DNA from: Chondrilla cf. caribensis
Taxonomy: Eukaryota; Porifera; Demospongiae; Chondrillida; Chondrillidae
Direction: 5' to 3'
Length of the DNA stretch: 64,000 bases
NCBI GenBank assembly: GCA_964020155.1
Contig: OZ026547.1
Location: 4,657,509-4,721,508 of the forward strand
Position 1 is the stretch's first letter. Every line of letters begins with the position of its first letter. Made by a program: the position numbers and the translations under genes. The notes under the pieces were generated by a model. The model had not been told where the DNA came from, made no database searches, and worked only from the letters and a program-made list of their open reading frames with translations. Positions 40,401 through 52,272 of the stretch are shown one piece after another.

Positions 40401-41938
40401 GAAGTCTGAGGGGGGTTCCATTAAACTCAGTCTAACTTTGTACACAAACCAAGAGTTATTAATTAGCTTTCTGCCCAGGCCATCCATCGTTGATTGGGGG
40501 AGCCATAATATTGTTCTTGTCTGTTCCATTAGTATAATTGGATTGTGTATGTCATCCGATCTCCTTGTTAGTGATACTCAGTCTAACTTTGTACACAAGC
40601 CAAGAGTTGTTAATTAGCCTTCTCCAGAGGCCATCCATCGTTGATTGGAGGAGCCATAATATGTTCTTGTCTGTTCCATTAGTATCATTGGATTGTTTAT
40701 GTCATCTGATCTCCTTGTTTATTGCCCTAAAGTTTCAATATGTGTATGTACATTACTATTTATCCTTTGTACACGTATGAGATACTGTACTGTAATGTAT
40801 GTACTTTATGTACTGCATGTAGTGGTGTTGTGTGTGGAAAAAGTATTGTTATATGCTGCATTGTGTCACCACCACGGCCTCCCTAGGATCCAAGTGACAC
40901 ATATCAGTAGAGCTGAATATGCATGTACACCCTCTGAAGGTGGTGCATACCTCATAGTGACCATGAAGGGATGGGATGATTGTACCTCGTTCATATGGCC
41001 TATGTACACCAGTCCTACACATATCAGTACTTATGCTATTATTGTAGAGGCTCACATCTATGGCAAAGAATTTTAAACAGGAATATTTTGAACAGAACAT
41101 GTAGCAATCTTGAATTATAATTCTTAATAGAAAACATTGATGACAATGGAGGTAACTTAGATTATCCGATCTCCTAGGCCTTGTAGAGAGTCTCATTCTA
41201 ACTTTGTACACAAGCCAAGACTTGTTAATTAGCCTTCTACTGAGGCCATCCATCGTTGATTGGAGGAGCCATAATATGTTCTTGTCTGTTCCATTAGTAT
41301 AATTGGATTGTGAATGTCATCTGATCTTGTTGGTGAGATTCAGTCTAACTTTGTACACAAGCCAAGAGTTGTTTATTAGCCTTCTACTGAGGCCATCCAT
41401 AGTTAATTGGGGGAACCATAATATGTTCTTGTCTGTTCCATTAGTATAATTGGATTGTGTATGTCATCTGATCTCCTTGTGTGAGTCCAGTCCTGAAACA
41501 TTACTAGTACTGTACTCTGACCTGTTATGATCCTGAAGGTTCAATATGTGCATGTACATAACCGTATGTCCATTGTACATGTATGAGTTACTGTATGTAT
41601 GTACTTTATGTACTGCATGTAGTGGTGTTGTGTGTGGAAAAAGTATTGTTATATGCTGCATTGTGTCACCACCATGGCCTCCCCGGGGTCCTAGTACCAC
41701 ATATCAGTGCAGCTAACATTCATGTACTCTCTTTAAAGATATAGTATACCCTGTAGTGACCAGGGCCCATTCCACTACGAGGTATACTATATCTTCAGAT
41801 CAATATCTACGAGATTCTATATCTGTACGTCAGTTATGCTATATATTTTTACCTTATAACCTAATATGGCCTATGTATATATTATTATGTGTAAAAGTGT
41901 ACCTATAGTGTATATGATATTATGTGTTTACACCTATA

Positions 41939-42170
41939 CTTGTATCCTGGTTGAGAGGTGGATCAAAGGAAAAACTGTGGTACATAAGCCATGTAGCACA
42001 GGTCAGTGATACAGCACAGGTCACCAGACAGGTTTCATTGTTAGGATTAATTGCGTGAGAACGAGGCAGGAAATTAGTAAACACATTTCTATTGCATATA
42101 ATATGTTGTATTGGACTATGCGCATATTTGCTGTATAAATAGTCTATCATTCACCACACCAGGATACAAG
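41939..42170. mobile_element. Short inverted-repeat element ending CTTGTATCCTGG
   Basis: Starts CTTGTATCCTGG and ends CCAGGATACAAG; 232 bases, non-coding. Copies or halves in both orientations lie at about 51400-51770 and 62740-63030 (GTAGCACAGGTCAGTGAT, CAACCAGGATACAAG). Confidence 0.75.
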
Positions 42171-42171
42171 A

Positions 42172-42294
42172 TAGTTATATCCTGCCTAGGTGTGCTGCAG
42201 CAGATAAAGTGCTAATAGATTACCTCGGGCTTCGCCCTCGGTAATCAATTAGCACTTTATATCTGCTACAGCACACCTAGGCAGGATATAACTA
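42172..42294. repeat. Long hairpin with ~59-base arms
   Basis: TAGTTATATCCTGCCTAGG at the left is answered by its complement at the right, with only a few mismatches, around a GGGCTTCGCCC centre. It directly abuts the inverted-repeat element at 41939-42170. It is absent from the matching place in the second duplicate (about 56420). It could be a foldback element. Confidence 0.85.
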
Positions 42295-42760
42295 TTACAT
42301 ATATCTGTACTATCACTAATATAGTAGAGTCTTACATCTATATGCAACAATGAATTTGAAACAGAAATATCTTGAACAGGACAAGTACTAACAATCTTGA
42401 ATATTTCTTAAGACATAATTTTGATGATAATGAATTACATTTTCTGATCTCCTTGTTTGTGGGACCAAATTTAACACACTTTGTACACAACTCAACATCC
42501 TAACTTTGTACACAAGCCAAGAGTTGCAAATGAGCCTTCTACTGAGGCCACACATGGTTAATTGGAGGAGCCAAAATGTGTTTTATCTGTTCCATTAGTA
42601 ATATTGGATTGTGTATGTCATTCCACCACCTTGTTAGTGAGACTCAGTCTAACTATGTACTCAAGCTAAGAGTTGTAAGCCATCATCCTAGAGTTGTAAG
42701 CCATTATATATGCTACAATGTGTCACCTACATGGCCTCCCCAGGGTCCAAATGACACATA

Positions 42761-43393
42761 TCAGCACAGCTAAACATGAAAGAAACAACCCTCTGAAAGT
42801 CTTGTAGCATTCTTAATTCTGTCTGCAAAGCCATATGTACGTATGTAAAGTAGTGCATAGAGTGGGGGAAATACCTATCTTACAACAGCATAGCATCTGT
42901 TGCTATAGAAGCAACACACTTATATAGCAATTTTATAATGTACAAAGCCCTAGCCATTGTATGAAGTTTCTAATCATTTAGCTGATGTAATCTTCAAATG
43001 TTTATGATATCAAAGGATGCTCTACTGGTTAAGACATGGTCATTTGGGCGATATGACACATAAATCCACTCTCCCTTGAGACTTGTCATTTTATATGTCA
43101 TACTATCCTGGTGTCCATGTCTTGACCACTAAATAATCCTCACCTAAAAAGTATGTACAATATGTGTATATTTGTAATGATATTATTATTATTGTTACAA
43201 ATCATGTTCCGGTTCCCACATTATCACTCCCAGTAATGAATGTCATTATTAAATTCACACATCAAAGGATAACATCATTGATCATAACACACATGGTAAA
43301 TCTACCTAATGTTAGTGTATGTGTAGACTCTGAGTAAGTTATTGTGTGTGTTTCCATTAATCCTATGATGTGTTATGACCATTGGATGTTGCC
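42761..43393. other. 3' flank of FReD A2
   Basis: No gene seen; homologous to 11330-12367 and 56880-57468. Confidence 0.6.
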
Positions 43394-44390
43394 TTAGTCG
43401 CGAAAACGTAGCTTCATTTGAGCAAACTTCAGAGAAATGAGATTGCTGAGAAAATCATGCCAAAATACTCCTTGACCATCATCCAGTCCACTACGATACA
43501 CACCATTGAGGTTGGAATGAGTGCAATCCTTGTACCACCATGCTCCATGATTATTGCTACTAGCACAGTTCCCAAACCACTGATCATTGTCTCTATCTTT
43601 AGTGCTAAATTGCATTCCATTTATATTGTATGAAGATATAAAGGAATCTCCAGCAGTTCCTGTATAACCTGCTATGTTAAGTGTGTAGTTTGTTCGGCTG
43701 TTGCCAACAGAGAAGAAGGAATATTGAGCATATTTGAAGTTCCCTTGGAAATCGGCTAAATCGACTCTTAGTTCTGTTCTCGGTGCTGCTGAGGTCAAGC
43801 AGTGTATATGATTTAGTCCAAGCCAGAATTCTCTCTTGAGGTTCCCAAATCCAGTGACATAGTCTGCCCAGTTCCTGTAGAAATCCTCAGACCCATCTCT
43901 TCTTCTCTGGAAGACAGTCCACCCTCCATTCTTCATATCACAGAAGACGTTAAACGGTTTTCCACATCCAGGGTCAATAGTGTAGACTCCATCTTTCCGG
44001 CACCCATTCAGATAGGCCTCTCTACAATCACGAGGTTTAGGATCAGGACCTGTAGAATAGACAGACATATTTGGTGATTATTGTACAATCAATGCAATGT
44101 TAAGTGTCTTGTCTATGTTCTTTGAGATAGGCCTCTCTACATTGTTATTTGGTGTTGATGGACCTGTGTAAGTGCTATGTAGGATAGAGCTCTCACTATA
44201 ATAAGGGAGGTCCCACATGTGTTTGCTGTGTAGTGAGTAGGGTCCTATATACACATTAAATAAATCTGATGTGTAATGTGAAATACATACTGTATGTAAT
44301 TGAGTGTATATTCTACTCACATTGTCCATATGCTGTAATAACTAGTAGAAGTAAGGCAATAGTTGTTGATCCACGACTGAAGTTGATCAT
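43394..44390 (-). CDS. Secreted fibrinogen-related protein, type A copy 2
   Basis: Signal exon 44390-44321 (MINFSRGSTTIALLLL, 70 bases, donor GTGAGT). FReD exon 44049-43394 follows TTCTACAG. Total 241 residues. The domain runs from CPDPKPRDCREAYLNGC through FQRRRDGSEDFY, FGNLKREFWLG, a DRDNDQW calcium-site motif, NCAS and KDCT Cys pair, SNLNGVY and KFAQMKLRFRD. All conserved positions are kept. The intron contains a second, unused FReD exon start (see 44105-44170). The closest copy is at 57469; 47682 is a decayed sister. Confidence 0.85.
44105..44170 (-). pseudogene. Truncated FReD exon start in the intron of A2
   Basis: After a CACAG acceptor the minus strand reads PSTPNNNVERP, the same opening as copies A1 and A4 (PSTP and onward), then loses homology. 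If used, it would give a frame of about 20 more codons. It is a leftover of exon duplication or conversion. Confidence 0.5.
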
Positions 44391-44483
44391 GCTCTTGTTC
44401 CTGAGCTGTAACGTTCTCTGTAGTCAGTGTTCTCTTTCTCCTTGATCTCTCTTACTTGTTGTTTGTGTGTGTTCAGTGGTGTT

Positions 44484-44497
44484 CTTTTATAGCATTG
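44484..44497 (-). promoter_or_regulatory. TATA and inverted CCAAT box, FReD A2
   Basis: TATAAAAG at 44491-44484 with ACCAATGC upstream, same spacing as for A1. Confidence 0.7.
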
Positions 44498-45029
44498 GTT
44501 AGTGGGTGTGTACATGTGGGTGTGTGTTGTCGTGACAATATATTGGTTGCCTTGGTAACACACTCAATCTCACCCTACTTTCTGAGGGAATAACAAGTGG
44601 TGTGCGTTGTGTATTCAGAAAGTGAATTTTATTGTGTCTCCAGTGATTGTTTGTAGGTTAAGGTTCTATAAACAATTTGATATTCAATGAATGGCAATAG
44701 GTATTGATCCAATAAGAGATTTTTGTTTTGGAGTGTAGTTAATATAATGTGAATTTAGAAGTATCATTATTCTTGTGGTGTAGTGACCCTGTCTGTCTGT
44801 CTAGCTACATTAGAACTTGTAATGTACACAAAACATGTTTACTTGTAATGTTGTTGATGTGTTGAGAAGATCTGTACATGTACTGGTTGTTAAGTTTTAG
44901 CATTGTAGACTTGGGTATATATATCCATTCTAAATTTGTCATCTCATAGTGAAATCATTTCTATGTATACATATACACTATAGGCATACAAACTGTATAT
45001 ACAATAAAACATGTCTCCTTTGGTTTTCA

Positions 45030-45105
45030 TTTGATACAGCAAATAAGGGTTTCTGAAAGACAGTGGTCTGTCCCCAGCAGTTCCGCTGTAGCCAGCACCC
45101 GTAAT
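45030..45105 (-). pseudogene. FReD domain fragment beside minisatellite
   Basis: Minus strand gives GAGYSGTAGDRPLSF, homologous to the fragment at 14209-14365. On the other side of the array only a trace of the truncated-exon end (CCAAAATGTATG, 45420) remains, not the N-terminal FReD part. Confidence 0.5.
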
Positions 45106-45360
45106 CTGTATGTACTGTACAGTGTATAGTGTGTTGTACATAAGATCTGTACATACCGAATAGTGTGTGCTGTGTTGTACATAAGATCTGTACATACTGT
45201 ATAGTGTATACTGCGTTGTACATGAGATCTGTACATACTGTACGGTGTATACTGTTTTGCACATGAGATCTGTACATAATGTACAGTGTATACTGTGTTG
45301 TACATGAGATCTGTACATACTGTACAGTGTATACAGTGTTGTACATGAGATCTGTAAGTG
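45105..45360. repeat. 41-bp minisatellite, array 3
   Basis: About six units, starting exactly 41 bases apart at 45144, 45185, 45226 and 45267. The best-preserved array in the window. Confidence 0.9.
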
Positions 45361-45943
45361 CTGTGTATATAATCTGCACTGACTCAGATGCTAACATTTA
45401 GTATACATATGCATACCTACCAAAATGTATGTACTGTGCATTTATAATTGTGTTGATTATCTTCATTTCTACATCTAATCTAATCGGTACCCTGGGTTTG
45501 AGTCCCGCAGTTGCCAGTTTTTCTTTTTCTCCTTTCTCCCCAAGCAGGTTGAGTTCCAACGAAACTTCTATAATGTATGTAATGTATTATGCAATTTGTG
45601 TGTACGTAAGATCTCTATTGTATATACACACATCATGACATTGTATGTATATTCTGTACATGGTGTATGTTCTTGAAATTTTTTCTCTTGTAAAATTGTA
45701 GTATTAGTTTGAAGAATGTTTTACAATGTCAATTGTGATACTATTTGATGTTGTGAAGATGTGTGTATACTATTATGATATTTAATGTCAACACTGAGTG
45801 ACTGTCTCAAATATTTCATATGCTAATATCAATTCATCAGAAAATGTTTCAAATGCATTTTGTAATTACATAATGGAAATATAAGTAGTTCTATTGGAGT
45901 CTAATGAATGTTTCCATGGTAACATAGTGGGTCTGTGTTCTCA
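45361..45943. other. Intergenic
   Basis: No gene seen. A tRNA B-box-like GGTTTGAGTCC at 45495-45505 may be a SINE trace, but no A box is found at the right distance. Confidence 0.4.
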
Positions 45944-46120
45944 CTAGTCTCTAGCTCTGAGTTTCATTTCAGCAAACTTCAGTGAGCGAGTGTAACCAGT
46001 GAATGTGTACCATAGCACAGCTTCCTAGTTTCTTGGTGTTGTGTCATGATGGTAGCTGCCGTACAGTTGTGAATGCATGCAGTAGTTATACCACCATCCT
46101 CCCCAGTGAGAACACTTTTT
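45944..46120 (-). pseudogene. FReD C-terminal fragment with one stop
   Basis: Minus strand reads GGWWYNYCMHSQLYGSYHH, DTTPRN, a TAG, then EAVLWYTFTGYTRSLKFAE and MKLRARD with a natural stop at 45946-45944. It is the end of a FReD with its first two thirds missing; same family as 17160-17330. Confidence 0.65.
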
Positions 46121-46417
46121 TTAAACTGTACCATATGATCATTTGAAAATATATTCGCTGACTTTATCTTCAGAAGAAAAGTGATCCCCTTGCCCCCTAC
46201 ATCCGTTGAACAAAGCTGAGGTATCAAGAAGGCCTATCAGGGGGTATATAAGGGGAATTATAATGATGAAGCAATAGCGTTAACACCAATTACAATAATT
46301 CACCCCTCTCTATGAATTGTGTGGATCCATTCCTACAGTTTTTCATTTGCTCATCCACGTACTGTGAGATTGTTGATTATAGGTATAGCTGTGTATGTAG
46401 TTTCTGTGTTGTACTCA

Positions 46418-46470
46418 CATTGTTGTTTCTGTGTGTTGCAATTGAGTGGTGTTCTTTTATAGCATTGGTT
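46418..46470 (-). promoter_or_regulatory. Orphan FReD promoter with exon 1 deleted
   Basis: The TATAAAAG and CCAAT layout (46461-46454) is preserved, but the 5' leader (AACACAGAAACAACA) joins directly to the last four bases of the signal exon and its donor (AATGTGAGTACAAC). The ATG and whole signal peptide are gone. TTGT/ACAA at the join is shared by both sides. Confidence 0.6.
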
Positions 46471-46867
46471 TGTGGGTGTGTATATGTAGGAGTTCTGTTG
46501 TCATGACAGTATATCTGTTGCTATGGCAATGGCATCACATGTCATCAGTCATGAAGTGATTACTGACTTCCGCAATGAATTAGCTGAATTACATATCTAT
46601 GTCTTGCACATATTAGGTTCTGTAGTATAGTGATGTTTACACTTGTCATGTGTCAGACTGCTTAATGTGTTTATGTCACATCTAATCTGAGTCTTGTAAC
46701 ATTCCAAATTAATTCTGTACATCCTGTCTCCTAAGCAGTATGTATGTATGTGAAGTAGTGTATGGAGTGGGGGATCTTAGAACAGTATAGCATCTGTTGC
46801 TATGGAAGCAACACAATTATAATAAAGAAATTTCATAATGTATGAAGCCCTAGCCATAATAAAGCTT

Positions 46868-47335
46868 CTAATCACAATTCTGCCCAACATTCTTTCCTGG
46901 TTCACTTTTCTGTCTAACATTCCCTGCTTGTTCTGTTTCTCCTCGTTCCCCTTTTATTCCTTTAAGTCCTTGTGGTCCTATGTCTCCTTTAGCTCCTGCT
47001 AGCCCTATAGCTCTATTTTTCACCCCTCTCCCCATGTGGCCCTGGGTCTCCCTTTTCTCCATTGAGTCCTTGTGGTCCCTTGGTTCCTGGAATTCCTGGG
47101 AGTCCTAGCTCTCCAGTTTCACCCCTCTCCCCATGTGGCCCGGGTCTCCCTTTTCATCCCTCCTTCCATTTAATCCTTGCGGTCCTATGTGTCCTTTAGC
47201 TCCTGGCAGTCCTAGCTCTCCTTTTTTCACCCCTCACCCCTTGTGGCCCTGGGTCTCCCTTTCATCCTTCATTCCAGTTATCCCACCCAGTCGTGGTGAT
47301 CCTCTAGCCCCTTTTGGTCCAGGTGGACAATTGCA
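46868..47335 (-). pseudogene. Frameshifted collagen-like block
   Basis: Minus strand encodes runs of Gly-X-Y ([51 protein letters not shown]) in at least three frames, with shifts between them and stops in each. Together they would form about 150 residues of collagen helix. This lies upstream of nothing intact; the FReD C-terminal fragment at 45944-46120 is downstream on the same strand. A decayed collagen-FReD (ficolin-like) gene is a reasonable reading. Confidence 0.6.
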
Positions 47336-47681
47336 AACTTCTTGTTGTTTAGTTCTTTTCAGGAGCTTATCTGTTTGGATAACAATACTTCTATGTAGTC
47401 CAATTCGGCAACATGATTATATACGGATTAACACATATACTGTTTTCAATATAGAATAGTAGTTTGTACATATGTCAACAATTGCTTGTTTAAAACCTGT
47501 CATGTCATTAAATTCACACATCAAAGGATTACACATCATTGATCATAAGACACAATGTCATGGTAAATATAAGCCAATCTACCTAATGCTAGTGTATGTG
47601 TAGAGGTAGTTATAATAATTGTGTGTGTTTCCATTAATCCTATGATTTCACACAGTGTGTTTATGACCATTGGTTGTTGTG

Positions 47682-48841
47682 TTAGTCACGAGAACGGAGC
47701 TTCATTTGAGCAAACTTCAGAGAAATGCGATTATTGAGAAATTGGTACCAATATACCCCTGTCCAACTATTCAGTCCACTACGATACACACCATTAAGGT
47801 TGGAATGAGTGCAATCCTTGTACCACCATGCTCCTTGATGGTCATTACTACTAGTACAGTTCCCACTCCACTGATCATTGTCTCTATCTTTAGTGCTAAA
47901 CTGTGTACCATTATGTCGGGTTAGTGAATCTCCAGCAGTTCCTGTATAACCTGCTATGTTTAGTCTGTAGTTTGTTCCACTGTTGCCAACAGAGAAGAAG
48001 GAATATTGAGCATATTTGTAGTTCCCTTCAAAATCAGCTAAATCGACTCTTAGTTCTGTTCTCGGTACTGCTGAGGTCAAGCAGTGTATGTGGTCCAGTC
48101 CAAGCCATAATTCTCTCTTGAGGTTCCCAAATCCTGTGACATAGTCTGACCAGTCCCTGTAGAAATCCTCAGATCCGTCTCTTCTTCTCTGGAAGACAGT
48201 CCACCCTCCATTCTTCATATCACAGAAGACGTTAAACGGTTATCCACATCCAGGGTCAATAGTGTAGACTCCATCTTTCCTGCATCCACTCAGATAGGCC
48301 TCTCTACTGTCACGAGGTTTAGGATCAGGACCTGTAGAATAGATGGACATATTTTGGTGATTGTTGTACAGTCAATACAATCTAAAGTGTCTTGTCTACA
48401 TTCTTTGAGAAGGCCTCTCCACATTGTCTATTCGATGTTGATGAACCTGTGTAAGTATATCCAATACATATGTAGTATAGAGCAGTCCCTATAAGTGAGG
48501 TCCCATCCAAGAGCTATGTAGTACGTGATTGTAAGGTATACAGACCACTTTTGAGAGGGTGCCTTTTTAAGAGTTGAATTTCAACTTCATAAATGTCTGT
48601 GGTAAAAGACAACCTTATTTTCAAGGCCTATCACTGGGTATGTGTGGGAAATTATCATGAAGCGATGTAGTTAACACTCATTGCCATAATTTCACTCGTC
48701 TCTTCTCATCCAGGTATTGTGAGATTGTTGATTAGGTATAGCTGTGTATGTAGTTAGTTTGTTGTACTCACATTGTCCATATGCTGTAGTAGCTAGTAGT
48801 AGTATGGCAAGAGTTGTTGTTCCGCGACTAAAGTTGATCAT
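47682..48841 (-). pseudogene. FReD type A copy 3, one stop codon
   Basis: Signal exon 48841-48772 (MINFSRGTTTLAILLL) and FReD exon 48331-47682 are complete, with correct splice sites and phase. TAA at 48242-48240 replaces the Lys codon of GCGKPFNV, and the first domain Cys is Ser (RDSREAY). The rest, from MKNGGWTVFQ to KFAQMKLRSRD with DRDNDQW, is undamaged. The stop falls early, so no FReD could be made without readthrough. This looks like a very recent pseudogene or a null allele. Confidence 0.75.
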
Positions 48842-48930
48842 GTTCTTGTTTCTGTTCTGTAACGTTCTCTGTAGTTAGTGTTCTCTTTCTCCTTGATCTC
48901 TCTTGTTGTTTCTGTGTGTTGAGTGGTGTT

Positions 48931-48945
48931 CTTTTATAGCATTGG
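48931..48945 (-). promoter_or_regulatory. TATA and inverted CCAAT box, FReD A3
   Basis: TATAAAAG at 48938-48931 with ACCAATGC upstream, unchanged although the gene is broken. Confidence 0.65.
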
Positions 48946-49215
48946 TTAGTGGGTGTGTACATGTGGGAGGTGTGTTGTCATGACTGTATGTCTGTTGTCA
49001 TGGTAATATCATCACACCACATCATCAGTCATGAGATGTTTACAAACTCCCACATATAGTATAGTTATAGTAAAACTACTACTATGATGAATGCAGTACA
49101 ATACAGTTGTATACATTTATATGTATACCTATGATAGTCATTGGTGTTCTTTTAATACTTGATGTTGTTGTGTTGTTGGTTGAGTGTGTATCCACATACC
49201 TCTGTGTTTGTTGCA

Positions 49216-52200
49216 GCCATTGTCAAGGAAATGCGTTTGAAAAGGGACAATGTAGCAAATCCTGTCAAATTTCATTCAAACATTGCAGTCCACTATCCGG
49301 TCCATCCAGAACGCCAGGAGCTGTCATTGTGGGAAGCTTTGGGGTCTGTATCATTCCCAAGCCAATCAGTACACTCCTGTTGTCTTTGGGTGGGACCCGC
49401 CCACTCAACTTAACCCTCTCAGTGATGTTGGGTTCCATGGCAACCATGGCGGAGTGTCTGTACGTTTCAGTAAAGGCCCTGGTTTTTGTATTGAACAGTA
49501 TTGCTTTGATGGGCATGGAGTAATCTGGCAGTTTCAAGGTTAGTAAGAGGCATGTTGCATGGGAGGACCAAAGAGAAACAGTGTATTTACATACAGTATA
49601 CATACAAATGTACAATATATGCTACAATCATACATATGTACTGTATATACAGTATATGCATATGTACATACTGAAGTGGGACCTTTAGTAAAGACCACCT
49701 GTTCAAAGTGACCATAACTGGACTATCCATTATGTCTACTCAAGTATGGTGAAGCACCTCTGTACAAAGAGAGTGACCACCTATTTTTACTGGTCACTTA
49801 ATGGGGTGGTCTTTATATACAGGTTCCTCTATACGTCAACTACTACAGTGTGACCCTTGGGTGGTCTTTATATACAGGTTCCACTGTATATGTACAGTAT
49901 GTATCCATTGTTATGCTGAGAATTGTATGCATATTGAGTTACCTCCACACATGTACATGCATACACACTCACAACCTACACACATTACACTGTGTGTGCA
50001 TATGTAGTGTGTTAACACACTGGGCCGGTTGGACATCTCTGCTCCTCCCATTTATTCTTCTCATCTCCAAAGATTCTCGGTATGTTCCTCCGCTCGAAGA
50101 GCTCGCTTCTCGTTGGGAACATTCTCCATCTTATTCTAAGCCTTGTGGAGACACTGGACAGCGAACACAAGTGCATTGAGATCCCCTACCCCCAGGCCTT
50201 CAAGGACCTGCTAGCTGGTGAGCAGAAGCCTTGAGAATCTGTCAAACAGGGAGGGGAATATTACCAACTTCCCCCATATCAGAATTACAACCTTGTTTCC
50301 ACCTTGACATAACCTTGTGTATGGCTGTCACAAGGTTGTACAAGCTTGTATGGACCTGTACATGTAAGACTGTGAGAGGTACATAGCTACAAGTTTGTAC
50401 AAGCTTATAGCTTACAGGATCTTGTAGTAAGGTTGGAGGGGGTGGCTACATTGTATGGGCCTGCAGTAAGGTTGTAGGAGGTGACTACAAATTTGTATAA
50501 GCTTGTATTATCTTGTTGTAAGGTTGTAGAAGGTGGCTACAAGTTTGTACTAACTTGTATTATCTTGTAGTAAGGTTGTAGGGAGTGGCTACAAGGCTGT
50601 GTTATCTTGTTGTAAGGTTGTAGAAGGAGGCGACAAGTTTGTACAAGGCTGTGTTATCTTGTAGTAAGGTTGTAGAATGTGGTTACAAGTTTGTACAAGC
50701 TTGTATGAACATGATTGCTACCCCTCTATTTACAGGTTTACCTTCAAATACCTAGGTAGGTTGTGACATATTGTGACATGTATATTTCATGTGGACTATC
50801 TCATTGCATGTTTTTACTCTTTGTTACATGTTAACTTAAGAGATTCAAGTGTTTCCTGCTTGTTGCATGTTGTACAGATCTAAGTATTTCCGATATATAT
50901 ACATTATGTTCTTCATTGTACAGAAGTATTACCTGTGTGTTCATTGTGTACAGATCTGAGTGTTTGGTGTGGAGCTTCACAAGACATCCAGCATTCTCTT
51001 CTGCAACATTTCAGTGAGTTGTTGGTTGCTGGAGTGTGAATATACATGTGCCCACAAGCTGTTTTTGTATGTGTGTATACATGTATGCATACAATATGTG
51101 TGTCTGTATGTTTTATATGAAATGTATGTATATATTATGTTAAATACAATACGTATCAAAGTACATATGTGTGTATGTCCGTGTGTGTTATAATATAGTA
51201 AGTATGTATGTATAAATTACATGCAGTACATATCGAATTACATGCATGTACGTATATCTGTATGTGTTGTATTGTATGCATGTATGTATACATTATAATC
51301 AGTGCATTGCAAAATATATAATATATATCATGTGTGTATGATGTACGTGCTATATAGTATGTAAGAGATACCCTAGTGTACGTAGTGAATGATAGTCTCT
51401 TTATACAGCAAATATCCTCATAGCCTAATACTACATATTATATGAGATGGAAATGTGTATACAAATTACCTGCCTTGTTCTCACGCAATTAATCCTAACA
51501 ATGAAACCTGTCTGGTGACCTGTGCTGTATCACTGACCTGTGCTACATGGATTATGTACACATAGTTTTCCTTTGATTTGCCCCTCAACCAGGATACAAG
51601 TATGTACTTATGTGTATAGGTTTACACTGTAATCAGCCAATGTGCTACAACAGTACTTGTATCCTGTTGAGGGGTAGATCAAAGGAAACCTGTGCATAAA
51701 TAGGCTATGTAGCACAGGTCAGTGATGCAGCACAGGCCTGTTTTATACAGTGTGTATTGTATTGTATTGAAATACAGTGAATTTGCATTACTTCGTCACC
51801 ACTTTATCTGCCAAACCCTTTAATCCACCACAATTTTCCGCAACCAATGTGATGTATAAGTACTAACAAATGTCCAGTTAATCCACCAAAATCCTCAATC
51901 CACCATATTCTTTGAAAATTGTGGTAGATTAAGGAGTATTCACTGTCATGTGATTGTCACATGTTGTTCATGTCATCACATAAAAATTGTTTGATTGTCA
52001 CATGTTAATCATAATATTATGATCACAAGAACATGAATTATGTGATTGTCACATGTAATTCATGTCATCACATGTGATTGTCACGTGTAAATCATGCGAT
52101 TGTCACATGTTTTAGTGTGAGTTTGTTCCACGTCTCTTCCTCTGCTCCCTGTAGGCAATGAACCAGAACCCTTCCACTACTGTATCCACTACTGCTTGAC

Positions 52201-52272
52201 CATGACTGTTGCCTCCTACCTCATTAGAATGGAGCCGTACACACAGTATTTCATACGTATACATCTCCAGGT
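49216..52272 (+). CDS. Unknown spliced gene, copy 1 (partly frameshifted)
   Basis: Exon candidates: about 49216-49540 (after TTGCAG), 50072-50211 (AAGDLLAG-type end, donor GTGAGC), 50954-51030, and 52155-52271 (after CTGTAG, before GTTTGA). They encode a stretch with VKFHSNIAVH and GFHGNHGGVSVRF (faintly like a SPRY domain); VGNILHLILSLVETLDSEHK; SVWCGASQDIQHSLLQHF; and CLTMTVASYLIRMEPYTQYF. Relative to 60682, exon 1 lost five bases and changes frame, so this copy may be damaged. No family was recognised with confidence. It lies in the duplicated block, opposite in direction to the FReD genes. Confidence 0.4.
49675..49880. mobile_element. Short inverted-repeat element (CAGTGGAACCTG family), copy 2
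   Basis: AAAGACCACCTGT at the left and GGTGGTCTTTATATACAGGTTCC twice at the right; intronic in the unknown gene. Confidence 0.55.
50290..50710. repeat. Imperfect ~45-base tandem repeats
   Basis: Units contain ACAAGTTTGTACAAGCTTGT and TATCTTGTAGTAAGGTTGTAG. A shorter version lies at 61515-61725 in the second copy of the gene. Confidence 0.75.
51400..51770. mobile_element. Two facing copies of the CTTGTATCCTGG element
   Basis: One copy ends CAACCAGGATACAAG near 51600; another starts ACTTGTATCCTG near 51653 in the opposite sense. Similar pair at 62740-63030. Confidence 0.55.
51780..52110. repeat. CACATG-rich repeats
   Basis: Several copies of TGTGATTGTCACATGT in a row before exon 4 of the unknown gene; no coding signal. 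Confidence 0.6.

Larger units (their letters stand above)
40400..42760. repeat. Repeat field with a dispersed ~150-base unit, copy 1
   Basis: At least five units (near 40430, 40575, 41195, 41345 and 42500) share TTTGTACACAAGCCAAGAG, GGCCATCCATCGTTGATTGG and TTCTTGTCTGTTCCATTAG. Between them lie copies of a second unit (TACTGCATGTAGTGGTGTTG, GGCCTCCCCAGGGTCCAAG). The equivalent field at 54485-56860 has at least six units. ORFs here are spurious. Confidence 0.8.

Noticed and set aside
45480..45520. tRNA gene or SINE suggested by GGTTTGAGTCC
   Set aside because: Only a B-box-like match; no A box or cloverleaf could be drawn around it.
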